A stretch of DNA of 64,000 nucleotides from Corynebacterium occultum (GCF_009734425.1 NZ_CP046455.1:3038001-3102000); one strand, 5' to 3'; positions 9,467 through 18,110 are shown, numbered from the stretch's first letter. A program made the numbers and translations. Notes: a model not told the origin generated them from the sequence alone.

Positions 9467-9591
9467 AGTATCCTCGACAGGCGGTGAGTGACAAGCCCCA
9501 CACCCTGCAGCAGGATTAGTTCTCGTAATCATGACGTGGATCACACCATTTCCGCGTCCTGTCGATTCATTCCCATACCGAGGAGAACTTC

Positions 9592-10947
9592 GTGGACCAG
9601 AGCATCTTCACCCCCCTGGAGCAGGCCGGACTGACCACCCTGAAACTGCAGTACAACTGGCGCACTGATGAGCACACCCTCAGCGCGGCACATGAGTGGG
9701 CAGAGGAGTTGGACTTCTCCCGCTATAACCGGGAGTTCAACGCCCACACCACCCTGACCCGGCACGGTTTCAGCCTCGACACTGATCAGGTGCTGGCTCT
9801 TTTCGCGGAGCATGGGTTGAGCGATTATCTGGCGGAAATCCTGGATCTGCTGCGCCAGGGCCGCCATGAGGGGATTGAGGTGTATTTCCATGCCGGCCGC
9901 AATATCCGTTTCATGTGTCATCAGCACAGTCGCACGCTGGGTCTGCGCAATAAGCACCATGCCATCATGGCCGGTGGTACCCGCCGTCATGATCCGGCCA
10001 CCCCGGAGATCGAGGTGATCAGTGATGGGCTGAATCTGAGCCGGGCGATGAGCTTCAAGAATATTGCCGCCGGTCTGGACTTCGGTGGTTGCAAGACCAC
10101 CCTGCACATGGCGGAGCCGGAGCTGGATGATCTGGAGACCCTGGGTTTCCTGGCTTTCGCCATCGATCGTTGTCGCACCATGACCAGCCCGGACATGAAT
10201 CTGAGTACCGCGGTGGCGGATGTGATGAATGAGCATTTCTCCAGCCAGTTCACCAATGGCCCCAGTTCTCCGCTGGGGGAGAGCGGCCGTCCCACCGCCC
10301 TGGGTTCCTACCTGGCGTTGCGGGAGGCGGTGCATTTCAAGGAGGGCCACGATGAGCTGCGCGGGAAGTCGGCGGTGGTGATGGGCCTGGGTGCGGTGGG
10401 TTGGCACCTGGCGGAGCATCTGATTGAGGCTGGGGTTCGGTTGACGGTCTCCGACATCAACCAGCAGCGAGTCCAGGAGCTGCAGGCCGCCCACCCCTCA
10501 ATGGAGATCGGCGCGATCAGCGTGGATGAGGTCCTGGGTTTTGAGGCCGATATTCTCTGTCCTTCCGCGATCGGGGGCATCCTCGACGAGGAGAGCATCA
10601 GCCGACTGTGTTACTCCTATGTCTTCGGCCCCGCCAACAACCAGATCAAGGCCACCAACCAGGCGGAGGAGCAGCGGCTGGCTCGCCTGTTGGCGGATCG
10701 GGGCATCCTCTTCCAGACTGAGTGGTGGCACAACACCGGCGGGGTGATGGGTGGTGCGGAGGAGTTCCTCCACGGTGCCCAGGCCTCCCCGGAGAGTCTG
10801 CGGGAAAGGGTGATCGCCACGGTGCCGCGCAAGACCCGGGAGAATCTGGCACAGGCGGCGGAGTTGGGTATCACCCCGACCGATAATGCCTACCGGCAGT
10901 GCTCTGAGCTGCTCTTCGCCGAGGTGGAAGCAGGGGTGCTCTCATGA
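9592..10947 (+). CDS. divergent Glu/Leu/Phe/Val-type amino acid dehydrogenase
   Basis: 451 residues, GTG start with GAGGAGAA upstream. The catalytic region aligns with leucine/phenylalanine dehydrogenases: MSFKNIAAGLDFGGCKTTL, with the substrate-carboxylate Lys at 156 and the catalytic Lys at 168, and a Rossmann segment SAVVMGLGAVGWHLAEHLIEAG plus GPANNQIKATNQAEE. It would oxidatively deaminate an amino acid to a 2-keto acid with NAD+. Two oddities: about 85 extra N-terminal residues compared with Bacillus LeuDH, and Cys where the glycine triplet normally stands (GGCK instead of GGGK). Its stop overlaps the permease start (ATGA), and a keto-acid decarboxylase follows, which fits a deamination role. 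The preferred substrate cannot be told. Confidence 0.8.
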   Translation: MDQSIFTPLEQAGLTTLKLQYNWRTDEHTLSAAHEWAEELDFSRYNREFNAHTTLTRHGFSLDTDQVLALFAEHGLSDYLAEILDLLRQGRHEGIEVYFHAGRNIRFMCHQHSRTLGLRNKHHAIMAGGTRRHDPATPEIEVISDGLNLSRAMSFKNIAAGLDFGGCKTTLHMAEPELDDLETLGFLAFAIDRCRTMTSPDMNLSTAVADVMNEHFSSQFTNGPSSPLGESGRPTALGSYLALREAVHFKEGHDELRGKSAVVMGLGAVGWHLAEHLIEAGVRLTVSDINQQRVQELQAAHPSMEIGAISVDEVLGFEADILCPSAIGGILDEESISRLCYSYVFGPANNQIKATNQAEEQRLARLLADRGILFQTEWWHNTGGVMGGAEEFLHGAQASPESLRERVIATVPRKTRENLAQAAELGITPTDNAYRQCSELLFAEVEAGVLS

Positions 10948-12389
10948 GCAGCCATACCGTTGAAGATAGTGGCCTGAAGCGGGGGTTGAAGGCCCGGCAC
11001 CTGCAGATGATCGCCCTGGGTTCCTCCATCGGCACTGGTCTCTTCCTCGGTTCGGGTGCCAGCATCACGCTGGCCGGCCCGGCGGTACTCCTGGGCTTCA
11101 TCCTGGCCGGCACCATCATCTTCCTGATCATGCGGATGTTGGGTGAGATGGCGGTGGCCCACCCGGTGTCCGGTTCCTTCAGTTTCTACGCCCGCAAGTT
11201 CATCGGCCCCATCGCCGGTTTCATCACCGGCTGGAACTGGTGGTTCACCTGCATTGTCGTCGGCATGCTGGAGTTGACCGCGGCGGGCGCCTTCATGGAC
11301 TTCTGGTTCCCCGGTCACCCTCACTGGGTCACCGCCCTGGTCTGTCTGCTCGTGATCACCGCCATCAATCTCATCCACGTGGGTGCCTTCGGTGAGGTGG
11401 AGTTCTGGATGTCGATGATCAAGGTGGTCGCCCTGATCGCCATGATCGTGCTGGGTTTCTGCCTGGTACTGGGTGTCGGCCCGAACCCTGCCATCGGTTT
11501 CAGCAACCTCTGGGCCCATGGTGGTTTCTCACCGACCGGGTTGGGTGGTTTCATGCTTTCCCTGGTCGCGGTGACCTTCACCTTCGGCGGGGTGGTGTCC
11601 ATCGGGACCGCCGCCGGTGAGGTGGAGAACCCGACGCGCAACATCCCCAAGGCCATCAACAGTGTCATTTTCCGGGTGATCGTCTTCTATGTCGGTGGGG
11701 TGGGCATCATGCTGCTGCTCTGGCCCTGGAACCAGATTGACGCCACCACCAGTCCCTTCGTCAGTGTGCTGGTGGGCCTGGGTATCGGTGGTGCTGCCAT
11801 CATGCTGAATGTGGTGGTGCTGGCGGCGGCACTGTCGGTGTTCAACACCATGACCTACAGCGGTGCCCGGATGCTGCGGGATCTTGCGCTCAACGGTCAG
11901 GCACCGCCCTTCTTCACCCACACCACCCGGCGTGGTCTGCCGCTGCGCGCCCTGCTCTTCAACTCCGGCCTGATGGGTGGGGCGGTGCTGCTGAACTTCC
12001 TCTTCCAGGGTCAGCTGCTCTTCGCCCTGATGGCGATCATCCTGGCTGCGGAGATCATCTCCTGGTCCGCCATCGCGATCTCCCACCTGAGGTTCCGGGC
12101 GCAGCTGCGTCGTGAGGGCCAGACCTCTGCTTACCGTTCCCCCTTCTCCCCGCTGGCCAATTATCTCTGTCTGGCCTTCTTCGCCCTGCTGCTGGTGCTG
12201 ATGGGTTTCCTGCCGGATTACCGGATCGCCCTCTTCGCCCTGCCGCTGTGGATCATGACCCTGGCGTTGATCTGGCTGGGCCAGCAGTTCCACCAGCGTC
12301 GCCACTCCACCGTGGTGGCTGAGCAGGCACCGAAGTCCTGCCCGGATGAGCTTGCCGCCCGTTCCACCGTGAGCCAGCTCAGCAACTGA
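10944..12389 (+). CDS. APC-family amino acid permease
   Basis: 481 residues with about twelve hydrophobic segments. The N terminus LKRGLKARHLQMIALGSSIGTGLFLGSG is the hallmark of the AAT group of the amino acid-polyamine-organocation family (AroP, PheP, CycA, GABA permeases). It imports amino acids with protons across the plasma membrane. The ATG overlaps the dehydrogenase stop by four bases, so translation is coupled, and the decarboxylase starts 30 bases downstream. The context suggests it brings in the substrate of the dehydrogenase. Aromatic or branched-chain amino acids are the likely cargo by comparison with the family, but the sequence alone does not decide it. Confidence 0.9.
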   Translation: MSSHTVEDSGLKRGLKARHLQMIALGSSIGTGLFLGSGASITLAGPAVLLGFILAGTIIFLIMRMLGEMAVAHPVSGSFSFYARKFIGPIAGFITGWNWWFTCIVVGMLELTAAGAFMDFWFPGHPHWVTALVCLLVITAINLIHVGAFGEVEFWMSMIKVVALIAMIVLGFCLVLGVGPNPAIGFSNLWAHGGFSPTGLGGFMLSLVAVTFTFGGVVSIGTAAGEVENPTRNIPKAINSVIFRVIVFYVGGVGIMLLLWPWNQIDATTSPFVSVLVGLGIGGAAIMLNVVVLAAALSVFNTMTYSGARMLRDLALNGQAPPFFTHTTRRGLPLRALLFNSGLMGGAVLLNFLFQGQLLFALMAIILAAEIISWSAIAISHLRFRAQLRREGQTSAYRSPFSPLANYLCLAFFALLLVLMGFLPDYRIALFALPLWIMTLALIWLGQQFHQRRHSTVVAEQAPKSCPDELAARSTVSQLSN

Positions 12390-12418
12390 GCCCCACAACA
12401 ACCCAAGGAGAAAACCTC

Positions 12419-14095
12419 ATGCGCATCACCATCGGCGAGTTCCTGATCAGCCGCCTCAAGCAGATCGGTGTCACCGAGATCATCGGGGTCCCCGGTGACT
12501 TCAACCTCAACTTCCTGGAGCAGGTCAACGAGGCGGAGGGTATTCGTTTCATCGGCACCTGCAATGAGCTCAACGCCGCCTACGCCGCCGATGGTTATGC
12601 CCGCTCCCGGGGTGTCGCGGCCTTGCTGACCACCTACGGGGTCGGCGAGTTGAGCGCCCTGAACGGTATCGCGGGGGCGGCGGCCGAACACGTCCCCCTG
12701 GTGTCCCTGGCCGGCGCCCCGCCGCTCTACGCCACCGAGGACCGCTACGATCTGCACCACACCATGGCGGACGGAAATTTCCGCAACATGCTCGACAGCA
12801 TCGGCCAGTTCACCGCCACCGCGGTCCGGCTGACCCCGATGAATGCGGTGGTGGAGATCGACCGAGCCCTGCACACCTGCCTGCGGGAGAAGCGCCCCGT
12901 GCACCTCCAGCTGCCCTCCGACATCTCCCACCTGTGCGTCGAGGCCCCCGACACCGACTTCGACCTCACCCTGCCGGGCAGCGACCCGGAGCGACTCGAG
13001 TCCGCCGCCTCCCGGGTACTGGAGCTTTTCGACGCCGCGCAGCGCCCCGTCATCCTCGCCGACCTGGACGCCGACCGCCACGGCTTCGTGCCTGCACTGC
13101 AGGCCTTCGCCGAGAAAACCGGAACCCCCTACGCCCACCTGAACTCCGGCAAGGGTGTACTAGATGAACATCACCCCCTCTTCCTGGGCACCTACAACGG
13201 TGCGGGTTCCGCCCCGGCGGTGAAGGCGGCGATCGAACAGGCCGATTTCCTGATCACCACCACCCCACGTTTCATCGAGGCCAACTCCGGTGGTTTCACC
13301 CATGCACTGCCCGAAACCACCCTGGACTTCGGTGACCAGCATGTCAGCATCGGCAAGGAACACTTCATCGGCATCACCGTCCTGGAACTGCTGGACCTCC
13401 TCCTTGAAAGGGTGCCTGCCGGCAACAGTCAGGTGGCGGCTGCCCCCGCGGCGTCGATAAGCGAACCCTGGGAGGTGCAGGCTGGGGCCGAACTCACCCA
13501 GGAACGTCTCTGGCCGCGCCTGGCCCGCTTCCTCCGGGAGGATGATGTGGTCATCGCCGAGGCCGGCACCTCCAGCATCGGCCTGGGCCCCCACCCCCTG
13601 CCCACCGGCACCCGCTACATCAACTCCGGCATCTGGGGTTCCATCGGTTTCACCCTCCCGGCCACCCTGGGCAGCCAGCTGGCGGAACCGGGACGTCGCC
13701 ACATCCTCTTCATCGGGGACGGCTCCTTCCAGATGACCGCCCAGGAACTCTCCACCATCCTGCGCCAGAACCTCAAACCCATCATCGTGCTGCTCAACAA
13801 CCGTGGCTACACCATCGAACGTCTCATCCTGGGCATGGACGCCGAATACAACGACATCCAGAACTGGTCCTTCAGCCAACTGCCCCGCATCTTCCACCCC
13901 GACACCAGCATGCGCAGCCACCAGGCCCGCACCGAAGGGGAACTGGAGGAAGCCCTGGCGGACATCGAGGAATCGGAGGACGGTGCCTTCCTGGAACTCC
14001 ACCTCGATCCCAAGGATGCGCCCGCCGGACTGAAGACCTTCGGCCCCATGACCGCCGACTTCGACTTCGGTCCCCGCGGCCCCCGCAACCCCTGA
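12419..14095 (+). CDS. thiamine-diphosphate 2-keto acid decarboxylase (IpdC/KdcA-like)
   Basis: 558 residues with three thiamine-diphosphate enzyme domains. Motifs of the pyruvate/indolepyruvate decarboxylase group are intact: GVPGDFN with Asp27, the catalytic Glu50 in CNELNAAYAADGYAR, the HH pair at 113-114, the cofactor motif GDGSFQMTAQELSTILRQ about residues 437-454 with LLNN, and GYTIE. It converts a 2-keto acid to an aldehyde and CO2. Following the dehydrogenase and permease, it completes an Ehrlich-type route. Phenylpyruvate, indolepyruvate or branched-chain keto acids are possible substrates. AAGGAG lies upstream of the ATG. Confidence 0.9.
   Translation: MRITIGEFLISRLKQIGVTEIIGVPGDFNLNFLEQVNEAEGIRFIGTCNELNAAYAADGYARSRGVAALLTTYGVGELSALNGIAGAAAEHVPLVSLAGAPPLYATEDRYDLHHTMADGNFRNMLDSIGQFTATAVRLTPMNAVVEIDRALHTCLREKRPVHLQLPSDISHLCVEAPDTDFDLTLPGSDPERLESAASRVLELFDAAQRPVILADLDADRHGFVPALQAFAEKTGTPYAHLNSGKGVLDEHHPLFLGTYNGAGSAPAVKAAIEQADFLITTTPRFIEANSGGFTHALPETTLDFGDQHVSIGKEHFIGITVLELLDLLLERVPAGNSQVAAAPAASISEPWEVQAGAELTQERLWPRLARFLREDDVVIAEAGTSSIGLGPHPLPTGTRYINSGIWGSIGFTLPATLGSQLAEPGRRHILFIGDGSFQMTAQELSTILRQNLKPIIVLLNNRGYTIERLILGMDAEYNDIQNWSFSQLPRIFHPDTSMRSHQARTEGELEEALADIEESEDGAFLELHLDPKDAPAGLKTFGPMTADFDFGPRGPRNP
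13451..13462 (-). repeat. copy of the 12-mer GCTTATCGACGC
   Basis: Exact copy in minus orientation inside the decarboxylase gene. Read on the coding strand it gives GCG TCG ATA AGC, using ATA for isoleucine, a rare codon in these genes. Confidence 0.8.
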
Positions 14096-14190
14096 CACTG
14101 AGGAGGGGGGTGTGGTCGTCGCAAGTCAAACTTACGGGCATCGACCCCACCCCCGAAAGCGTTGTTTTTCCTGCCACTTTCACCTCCACT

Positions 14191-14254
14191 CACTTTCAGA
14201 GGTAAAGGTCACCTAACATGCTTAGGTCTCAAAAGACCCCTAGCCCTGAAAGTG
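14191..14254. promoter_or_regulatory. nested inverted repeats before the exporter gene
   Basis: CACTTTCAG at 14191-14199 and CTGAAAGTG at 14246-14254 are perfect complements. Between them lie ACCTAA-N5-TTAGGT (14211-14227) and GGTCT-N4-AGACC (14225-14238). A -10-like TATAGA follows at 14260-14265, only two bases before the exporter ATG, so the mRNA may be leaderless and these repeats would cover the promoter. This looks like an operator region for an unseen repressor; no adjacent regulator gene exists. Confidence 0.45.
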
Positions 14255-14267
14255 TCCGTATAGAAGC

Positions 14268-15674
14268 ATGACTAATACCTCAACCCCCGCCCAACCCCCG
14301 ATAGACACCCGAAAAGTGGTGACCGTCGCCGTCCTCGCCGTGATGGTGGCTCAACTGCCCATCAACCTGGTGTCAGTCTCGCTGACCACCATCGCCGCCG
14401 ACACCGGTGCCACCACCTCCGGACTACAGTGGGTGCAGAGCATCTACATCCTCGCCATGTCCGCTGCCGTGCTCTCCGCCGGTGTCATCGCTGAAAACAT
14501 CGGCCGCCGCAAAGTCATGATCATCGCCCTCTGGCTGATGGTCCTCGGCGCCCTGCTCGGCGGCCTGGCCTCCCTGGCCGGTGACCTGGCCATGCCGGTG
14601 CTGTGGACCGGTCAGGCCTTCTCCGGACTCGGCGGCGGCGCCCTGCTCCCCACCACCCTGGGTGCGATCGCCATGGCAGTGCCCGACCCCCGCAAGCGTG
14701 GCCCCTACATGGCACTCTGGGGCGCCGGCACCACCGGTGGCCTGGCCGTCGGCGCCATCGTCGCCGGCCTGATCCTCAAGATCGGTTCCTGGGGCTGGAT
14801 CTTCCTGCCCAGCTTCCTGGTCGCCATCACCGTCGCCCTGATCACCCAGGCCGCCCTCCCCGAATCCCCGACCTCCAAACCAGGCATGGACATCCAGGGG
14901 CAGATCTTCGCCACCCTGGCCATCATCGGCCTGATCTTCGGCGTGATCCAGGGCGGTGCCCAGGGCTGGTTCTCCACCCCGGCACTACTCGGCTACGCCC
15001 TCGGCCTGATCGCCCTCGCCCTGTTCATCTACCGCGAACTCAACACCTACGCCCCACTGATGGACCTACGGGTCTTCCGCAACCCCGGTTTCGCGGCCGC
15101 CTGCTTCGCCGCCATGATGGCACTGTTCTCCGTGGTGGGAGTCGGCTTCATGCTGGCCCTCTTCCTCGGCTCCGCAAAGCAGCTCGACCCCCTGGGCATC
15201 GCCACCTACATCGTCTTCCTCCCGGGCACCGCATTCGTGGTCGCCCCCCTCGCCGGCAAGGCACTGGCCAAACTGCCCTCCTACGCCGCCCTGCTCATCG
15301 GCCTGCTGCTCGCCGCGGTAGGCACCTTCCTCATCGCCCACACCGACGAAACCACCGCCTACCTGAATGTGGTGTGGCGCCTGATGATCTTCGGCGTCTC
15401 CATCGCCATCATGCTCGCCTCTGTGGCAACCGTCGCGATCAACTCCGTCCCCCTCAAACAGGCCGGCATGGCCGGTGCCACCAACACCGTGATCCGACAG
15501 ATCGGTGGTGCCCTCGGCCCCGCCGTCATCGGCTCCATCTACGCCACCCGGATGGCCGGCGGTGCCACCCCGGCGGAATCCTTCACCTCCGCACTCACCG
15601 TGACCACCGTCCTGCTGGTCATCGCCGCAGTCCTGGTCCTCATCGCAGAAATCAGCACCCGCCGACGCAGCTGA
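14268..15674 (+). CDS. MFS exporter, DHA2 type
   Basis: 468 residues, highly hydrophobic, with motifs of drug:proton antiporters: LQWVQSIYILAMSAAVLSAGVIAENIGRRK in the first part and LLPTTLGAIAMAVPDPRKRG, a motif C/A-like segment, about residues 125-145. About fourteen membrane segments can be placed. DHA2 members expel drugs, dyes or metabolites using the proton gradient. The gene is monocistronic, followed by a strong hairpin. The natural substrate is not evident; the upstream inverted repeats suggest regulation by a small-molecule-responsive repressor encoded elsewhere. Confidence 0.85.
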   Translation: MTNTSTPAQPPIDTRKVVTVAVLAVMVAQLPINLVSVSLTTIAADTGATTSGLQWVQSIYILAMSAAVLSAGVIAENIGRRKVMIIALWLMVLGALLGGLASLAGDLAMPVLWTGQAFSGLGGGALLPTTLGAIAMAVPDPRKRGPYMALWGAGTTGGLAVGAIVAGLILKIGSWGWIFLPSFLVAITVALITQAALPESPTSKPGMDIQGQIFATLAIIGLIFGVIQGGAQGWFSTPALLGYALGLIALALFIYRELNTYAPLMDLRVFRNPGFAAACFAAMMALFSVVGVGFMLALFLGSAKQLDPLGIATYIVFLPGTAFVVAPLAGKALAKLPSYAALLIGLLLAAVGTFLIAHTDETTAYLNVVWRLMIFGVSIAIMLASVATVAINSVPLKQAGMAGATNTVIRQIGGALGPAVIGSIYATRMAGGATPAESFTSALTVTTVLLVIAAVLVLIAEISTRRRS

Positions 15675-15692
15675 CCCACCCCCTCCATTAAA

Positions 15693-15731
15693 GAAGGCGG
15701 CACCACTCTGAGATTGAGTGGTGCCGCCTTC
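15693..15731. terminator. bidirectional hairpin terminator
   Basis: GAAGGCGGCACCACTC (15693-15708) pairs perfectly with 15716-15731 around a 7-base loop. It lies between the exporter and the convergent Rieske gene. There is no strong T-run on either side. Confidence 0.65.
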
Positions 15732-15747
15732 CCTGTCATCCAGGGGG

Positions 15748-15759
15748 GCGTCGATAAGC
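15748..15759 (-). repeat. copy of the 12-mer GCTTATCGACGC
   Basis: Exact copy, minus orientation, in the 99-base gap between the exporter and the Rieske gene, just beyond the shared hairpin. Confidence 0.8.
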
Positions 15760-15772
15760 GCGCTCCGGGCTT

Positions 15773-16096
15773 TCAGGGCAACAACCAGACCGCGGTACCG
15801 CGGACCTCCACCGGGAAAGTGGCGAGCTGCTCCCGCGCCGGGTACTTCGTGGCCTTGCCGGTGTCCAGGCAGAAGCGGCCATGATGCAGCCAGCAGTCCA
15901 CCTCATTGCCCTCCACCCTGCTCTTCGCCAGGGAGGCACCGAGGTGGGTGCACAGATCCTCCACCGCCCGGAAACCGCCATCCGTATTAAAGAGTGCGAT
16001 GGGCCCGCTGTGCCCGGAAACCTCCGGGGGGATCACCACTGCGGCACCCGGTTCAAGCTCTGAAAGCTCAGCCACCTTCACAGGATGTTCAATCAT
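15773..16096 (-). CDS. Rieske [2Fe-2S] ferredoxin-like protein
   Basis: 107 residues. The cluster ligands are Cys49 and His51 in CTHLGASL and Cys68 and His71 in CWLHHGRFC, so both Rieske boxes are complete. There is no signal peptide or membrane anchor, so it is a soluble electron carrier of the type serving aromatic-ring dioxygenases or other oxygenases (BphF/NirD-like). No partner oxygenase or reductase lies beside it. It could serve a distant enzyme or act as a stand-alone redox protein. Confidence 0.85.
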   Translation of the reverse strand: MIEHPVKVAELSELEPGAAVVIPPEVSGHSGPIALFNTDGGFRAVEDLCTHLGASLAKSRVEGNEVDCWLHHGRFCLDTGKATKYPAREQLATFPVEVRGTAVWLLP

Positions 16097-16105
16097 GAAT
16101 CCAGC

Positions 16106-16189
16106 CTAGTAGAGTGTCGTGACTAACAGTCTTGGTTGAGCGATGATTCCGGTGTGGTCGGCACCGGTGACGGTCATGATGGCAAACAT
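16106..16189 (-). pseudogene. N-terminal remnant of an ACT-domain (UPF0237) protein
   Basis: The minus-strand frame from ATG 16189 reads MFAIMTVTGADHTGIIA and then leaves the family with QPRLLVTTLY and a TAG at 16106-16108. The first 17 residues match the start of the small ACT-domain proteins of the UPF0237 group, which are normally about 90 residues. The gene is therefore truncated, probably by a deletion or a past insertion with its junction near 16138. It marks the edge of the disturbed region up to about 18.1 kb. Confidence 0.6.
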
Positions 16190-16535
16190 GATCTCATGAT
16201 AGTGGCGTTGTCCAACCCCGGGCATTCCGGGATTTTCCGGCGCAGAGCAGGAGTGGGGCTGTTAGGGGACTGCTGAATAATATGCGGTTGCTGATAACTC
16301 GTCGGAAGTCCGGCTGGTTATCAGCGATGTCCCACGCCTGACCAGTCCAAACCAGCAAACCGGCTCAACATCCTGGCTCTTGTGTGCCTGCAGAACACGA
16401 TGAAGTTCCTCATCATGGGACCCGTCCGCCCGATTCTGCTGGTTCGCGCCCACGTGCGTGGGACGATAGCGGCTCGCGGGGAACGGGGGAGCAGTCTTGA
16501 GCATCGCTTAGGACGGTCCACCCTGTGTCTGACGT
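16190..16535. other. stretch without a recognisable gene
   Basis: 346 bases between the ACT remnant and the methyltransferase. Short minus-strand frames exist (for example 16262-16504) but they have no ribosome-binding site, no family likeness and unusual composition for a corynebacterial protein. I see no insertion-sequence inverted repeats. It is probably debris from the rearrangement that truncated the ACT gene. Confidence 0.4.
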
Positions 16536-17738
16536 TCACCGCCGCGGTACAGGCCCTTTTGCTTGCAATCTCCATAGCGAGGTGACTTCCTTCGAACGTG
16601 CGGCGTGTAGAAGGTCTGAGCTATCTTTCGCTCGCCTATGGGTGGGCGTGGTGTCGAGCCGATCGATCACGTGAAGCCCCGCCTCGTCAATTGCGTCCAG
16701 AAGTATCTGTCGACTGCGCAAGCCAAGCAGCTCGGCGAGATCAGAGAGGATCAACCAACCCTCTCCGTCATCCGTGAGGTGACGCGGCAACCCGGCCAGA
16801 AATTGCAGCAGCATTTTGCTACCGGGGTCATACACTGCTGCATCGAGTGTGGTTGTCGCGCTGCCCGGCAACCATGGTGGGTTGCAGACGATGAGCGGCG
16901 CCCGTCCTGCAGGGAACATGCTGGTCAACTGAGCCTCTGCCGTGCCTTGCATGCCCAGTCGAGCGAAGTTGTCGTTCGCGCAGTCCACCGCACGCTGGCT
17001 GAGGTCTGTTCCCAACACCTTTTTCACGCCACGGTTCACGAGTACTGCGGCCAGTACGCCAGTGCCGGTGCCAATATCGAACGCTAAATTCCGATTGTTC
17101 AGCGGTGCCTGGGCAACAAGATCGACATACTCGTGACGGGTGGGCAAAAACGTACCGTAGTGAGGGTGAATCTTCGCGTTCAAAGCGGGAACGTCCACGC
17201 CGTTCAAGAACCATTGATAGGCGCCTTGCACCCCGATCAGCTCTTGTAGACTCACCACGGCACCCTCTTCGCCGGAGCTGGGGCGCTGCCCGTATCCGAA
17301 CTCAACCGCCGGACCAACGTGCGGGGCCCGAGGCAGAGGCACTATTGCCCTCCCACTCTGTGGGTCAAAGGTGAGCGGCACCAGAACCAATGACATCATC
17401 CGCGAACGTTGGGCTCTGGCCTGGCGGATACGGTAAAACTCCTCTGCATCGGTCACGACAGGCTGAGCTGCTGACCGCCCCCGCCCCTTTGCTAGGCGTC
17501 GATCTATTGCACTCAAAATTTGTTTTGCGTTATAGAAGTCGCCCAGCCATAGCATTGCCGTGCCCTGAGCTGCATACCTCATTGCCTGAGCCGTGCTGAG
17601 CCGGTCATCGACCGCGACAAGCTTCTTGGGCGCTACCCGGTCATTTGCCGACCACCACATGGCTGAACCTGCCACCCCGTCGTGTTCCCAGGTCAGCAAG
17701 TCTTCCGCGGCAAAATGGTCCGGAGTAATGGGAATCAA
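16536..17738 (-). CDS. class I SAM-dependent methyltransferase, HemK/COG2890-like
   Basis: About 400 residues. The C-terminal half is a Rossmann-type methyltransferase: motif I DIGTGTG at 221-227, acidic residue in GTDLS at 245, and the NPPW motif at 286-289, which occurs in N-methylating enzymes acting on glutamine or adenine amino groups. The N-terminal 200 residues are an uncharacterised domain that may recognise the target, as in the related release-factor and ribosomal-protein methylases. The start is uncertain: the first candidate is TTG at 17738 with GAACGAGG directly in front. Codon use is less GC-biased than its neighbours, and both flanks are gene debris, suggesting transfer. Confidence 0.7.
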   Translation of the reverse strand: MIPITPDHFAAEDLLTWEHDGVAGSAMWWSANDRVAPKKLVAVDDRLSTAQAMRYAAQGTAMLWLGDFYNAKQILSAIDRRLAKGRGRSAAQPVVTDAEEFYRIRQARAQRSRMMSLVLVPLTFDPQSGRAIVPLPRAPHVGPAVEFGYGQRPSSGEEGAVVSLQELIGVQGAYQWFLNGVDVPALNAKIHPHYGTFLPTRHEYVDLVAQAPLNNRNLAFDIGTGTGVLAAVLVNRGVKKVLGTDLSQRAVDCANDNFARLGMQGTAEAQLTSMFPAGRAPLIVCNPPWLPGSATTTLDAAVYDPGSKMLLQFLAGLPRHLTDDGEGWLILSDLAELLGLRSRQILLDAIDEAGLHVIDRLDTTPTHRRAKDSSDLLHAARSKEVTSLWRLQAKGPVPRR

Positions 17739-18110
17739 CCTCGTTCAATAACGGTGCTTCAGAAGCGTGCAGCTGCAGGCACATCCACCCGCTTGTCGTA
17801 TCCGCAACGAGGGGCAGCATGAATGTGCCAAAGATAGGTTTGGTTGCGTCATCATAGCAGGATGACGCTCCTCGAACACCGCTGGCGTGTGGTGGTGGAG
17901 CGGGTACGCCAGCGCATCATCAGCGCTGCTGCCGATCGTTCCCCTCGACTGCCTGACTCCGAGAGAGCGGCAGGTCTCCCGGATCGCGGGGGAGGCGTAT
18001 ACGCCAGTAACCAGCTCAACGAGGCCACCCATAAGGTCGGTGTGCTGATGTCGATGGGCAAGCCCCTGAACCCCAGGAATCAATCATCTAGGACGGGTCT
18101 GATCCGACCG
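17739..18110. other. intergenic debris
   Basis: 372 bases between the methyltransferase and the DUF4177 gene. Apart from the LuxR-like remnant there is no supported gene. AT content is somewhat higher near 17740-17860, where the methyltransferase promoter could lie on the minus strand. Confidence 0.4.
17850..18065 (+). pseudogene. decayed LuxR-type helix-turn-helix remnant
   Basis: One plus-strand frame reads VPLDCLTPRERQVSRIAGEAYT (17938-18000 region), closely resembling the LTPRERQVLxLIAEG start of a LuxR/NarL DNA-binding domain. After a frame change it continues as THKVGVLMSM, like TVKNHVGVLMSKL in such domains. Stops and frameshifts break it on both sides, and no receiver domain remains. 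I read it as the decayed end of a response regulator. The similarity is short, so confidence is moderate. Confidence 0.4.

Noticed and set aside
14211..14227. DtxR/iron box before the exporter gene
   Set aside because: The arms are ACCTAA...TTAGGT, the reverse of the DtxR orientation (TTAGG...CCTAA), and spacing differs.
17745..18083. Minus-strand 112-codon frame near the methyltransferase
   Set aside because: No ribosome-binding site, odd composition, and it is antisense to the LuxR-like remnant.
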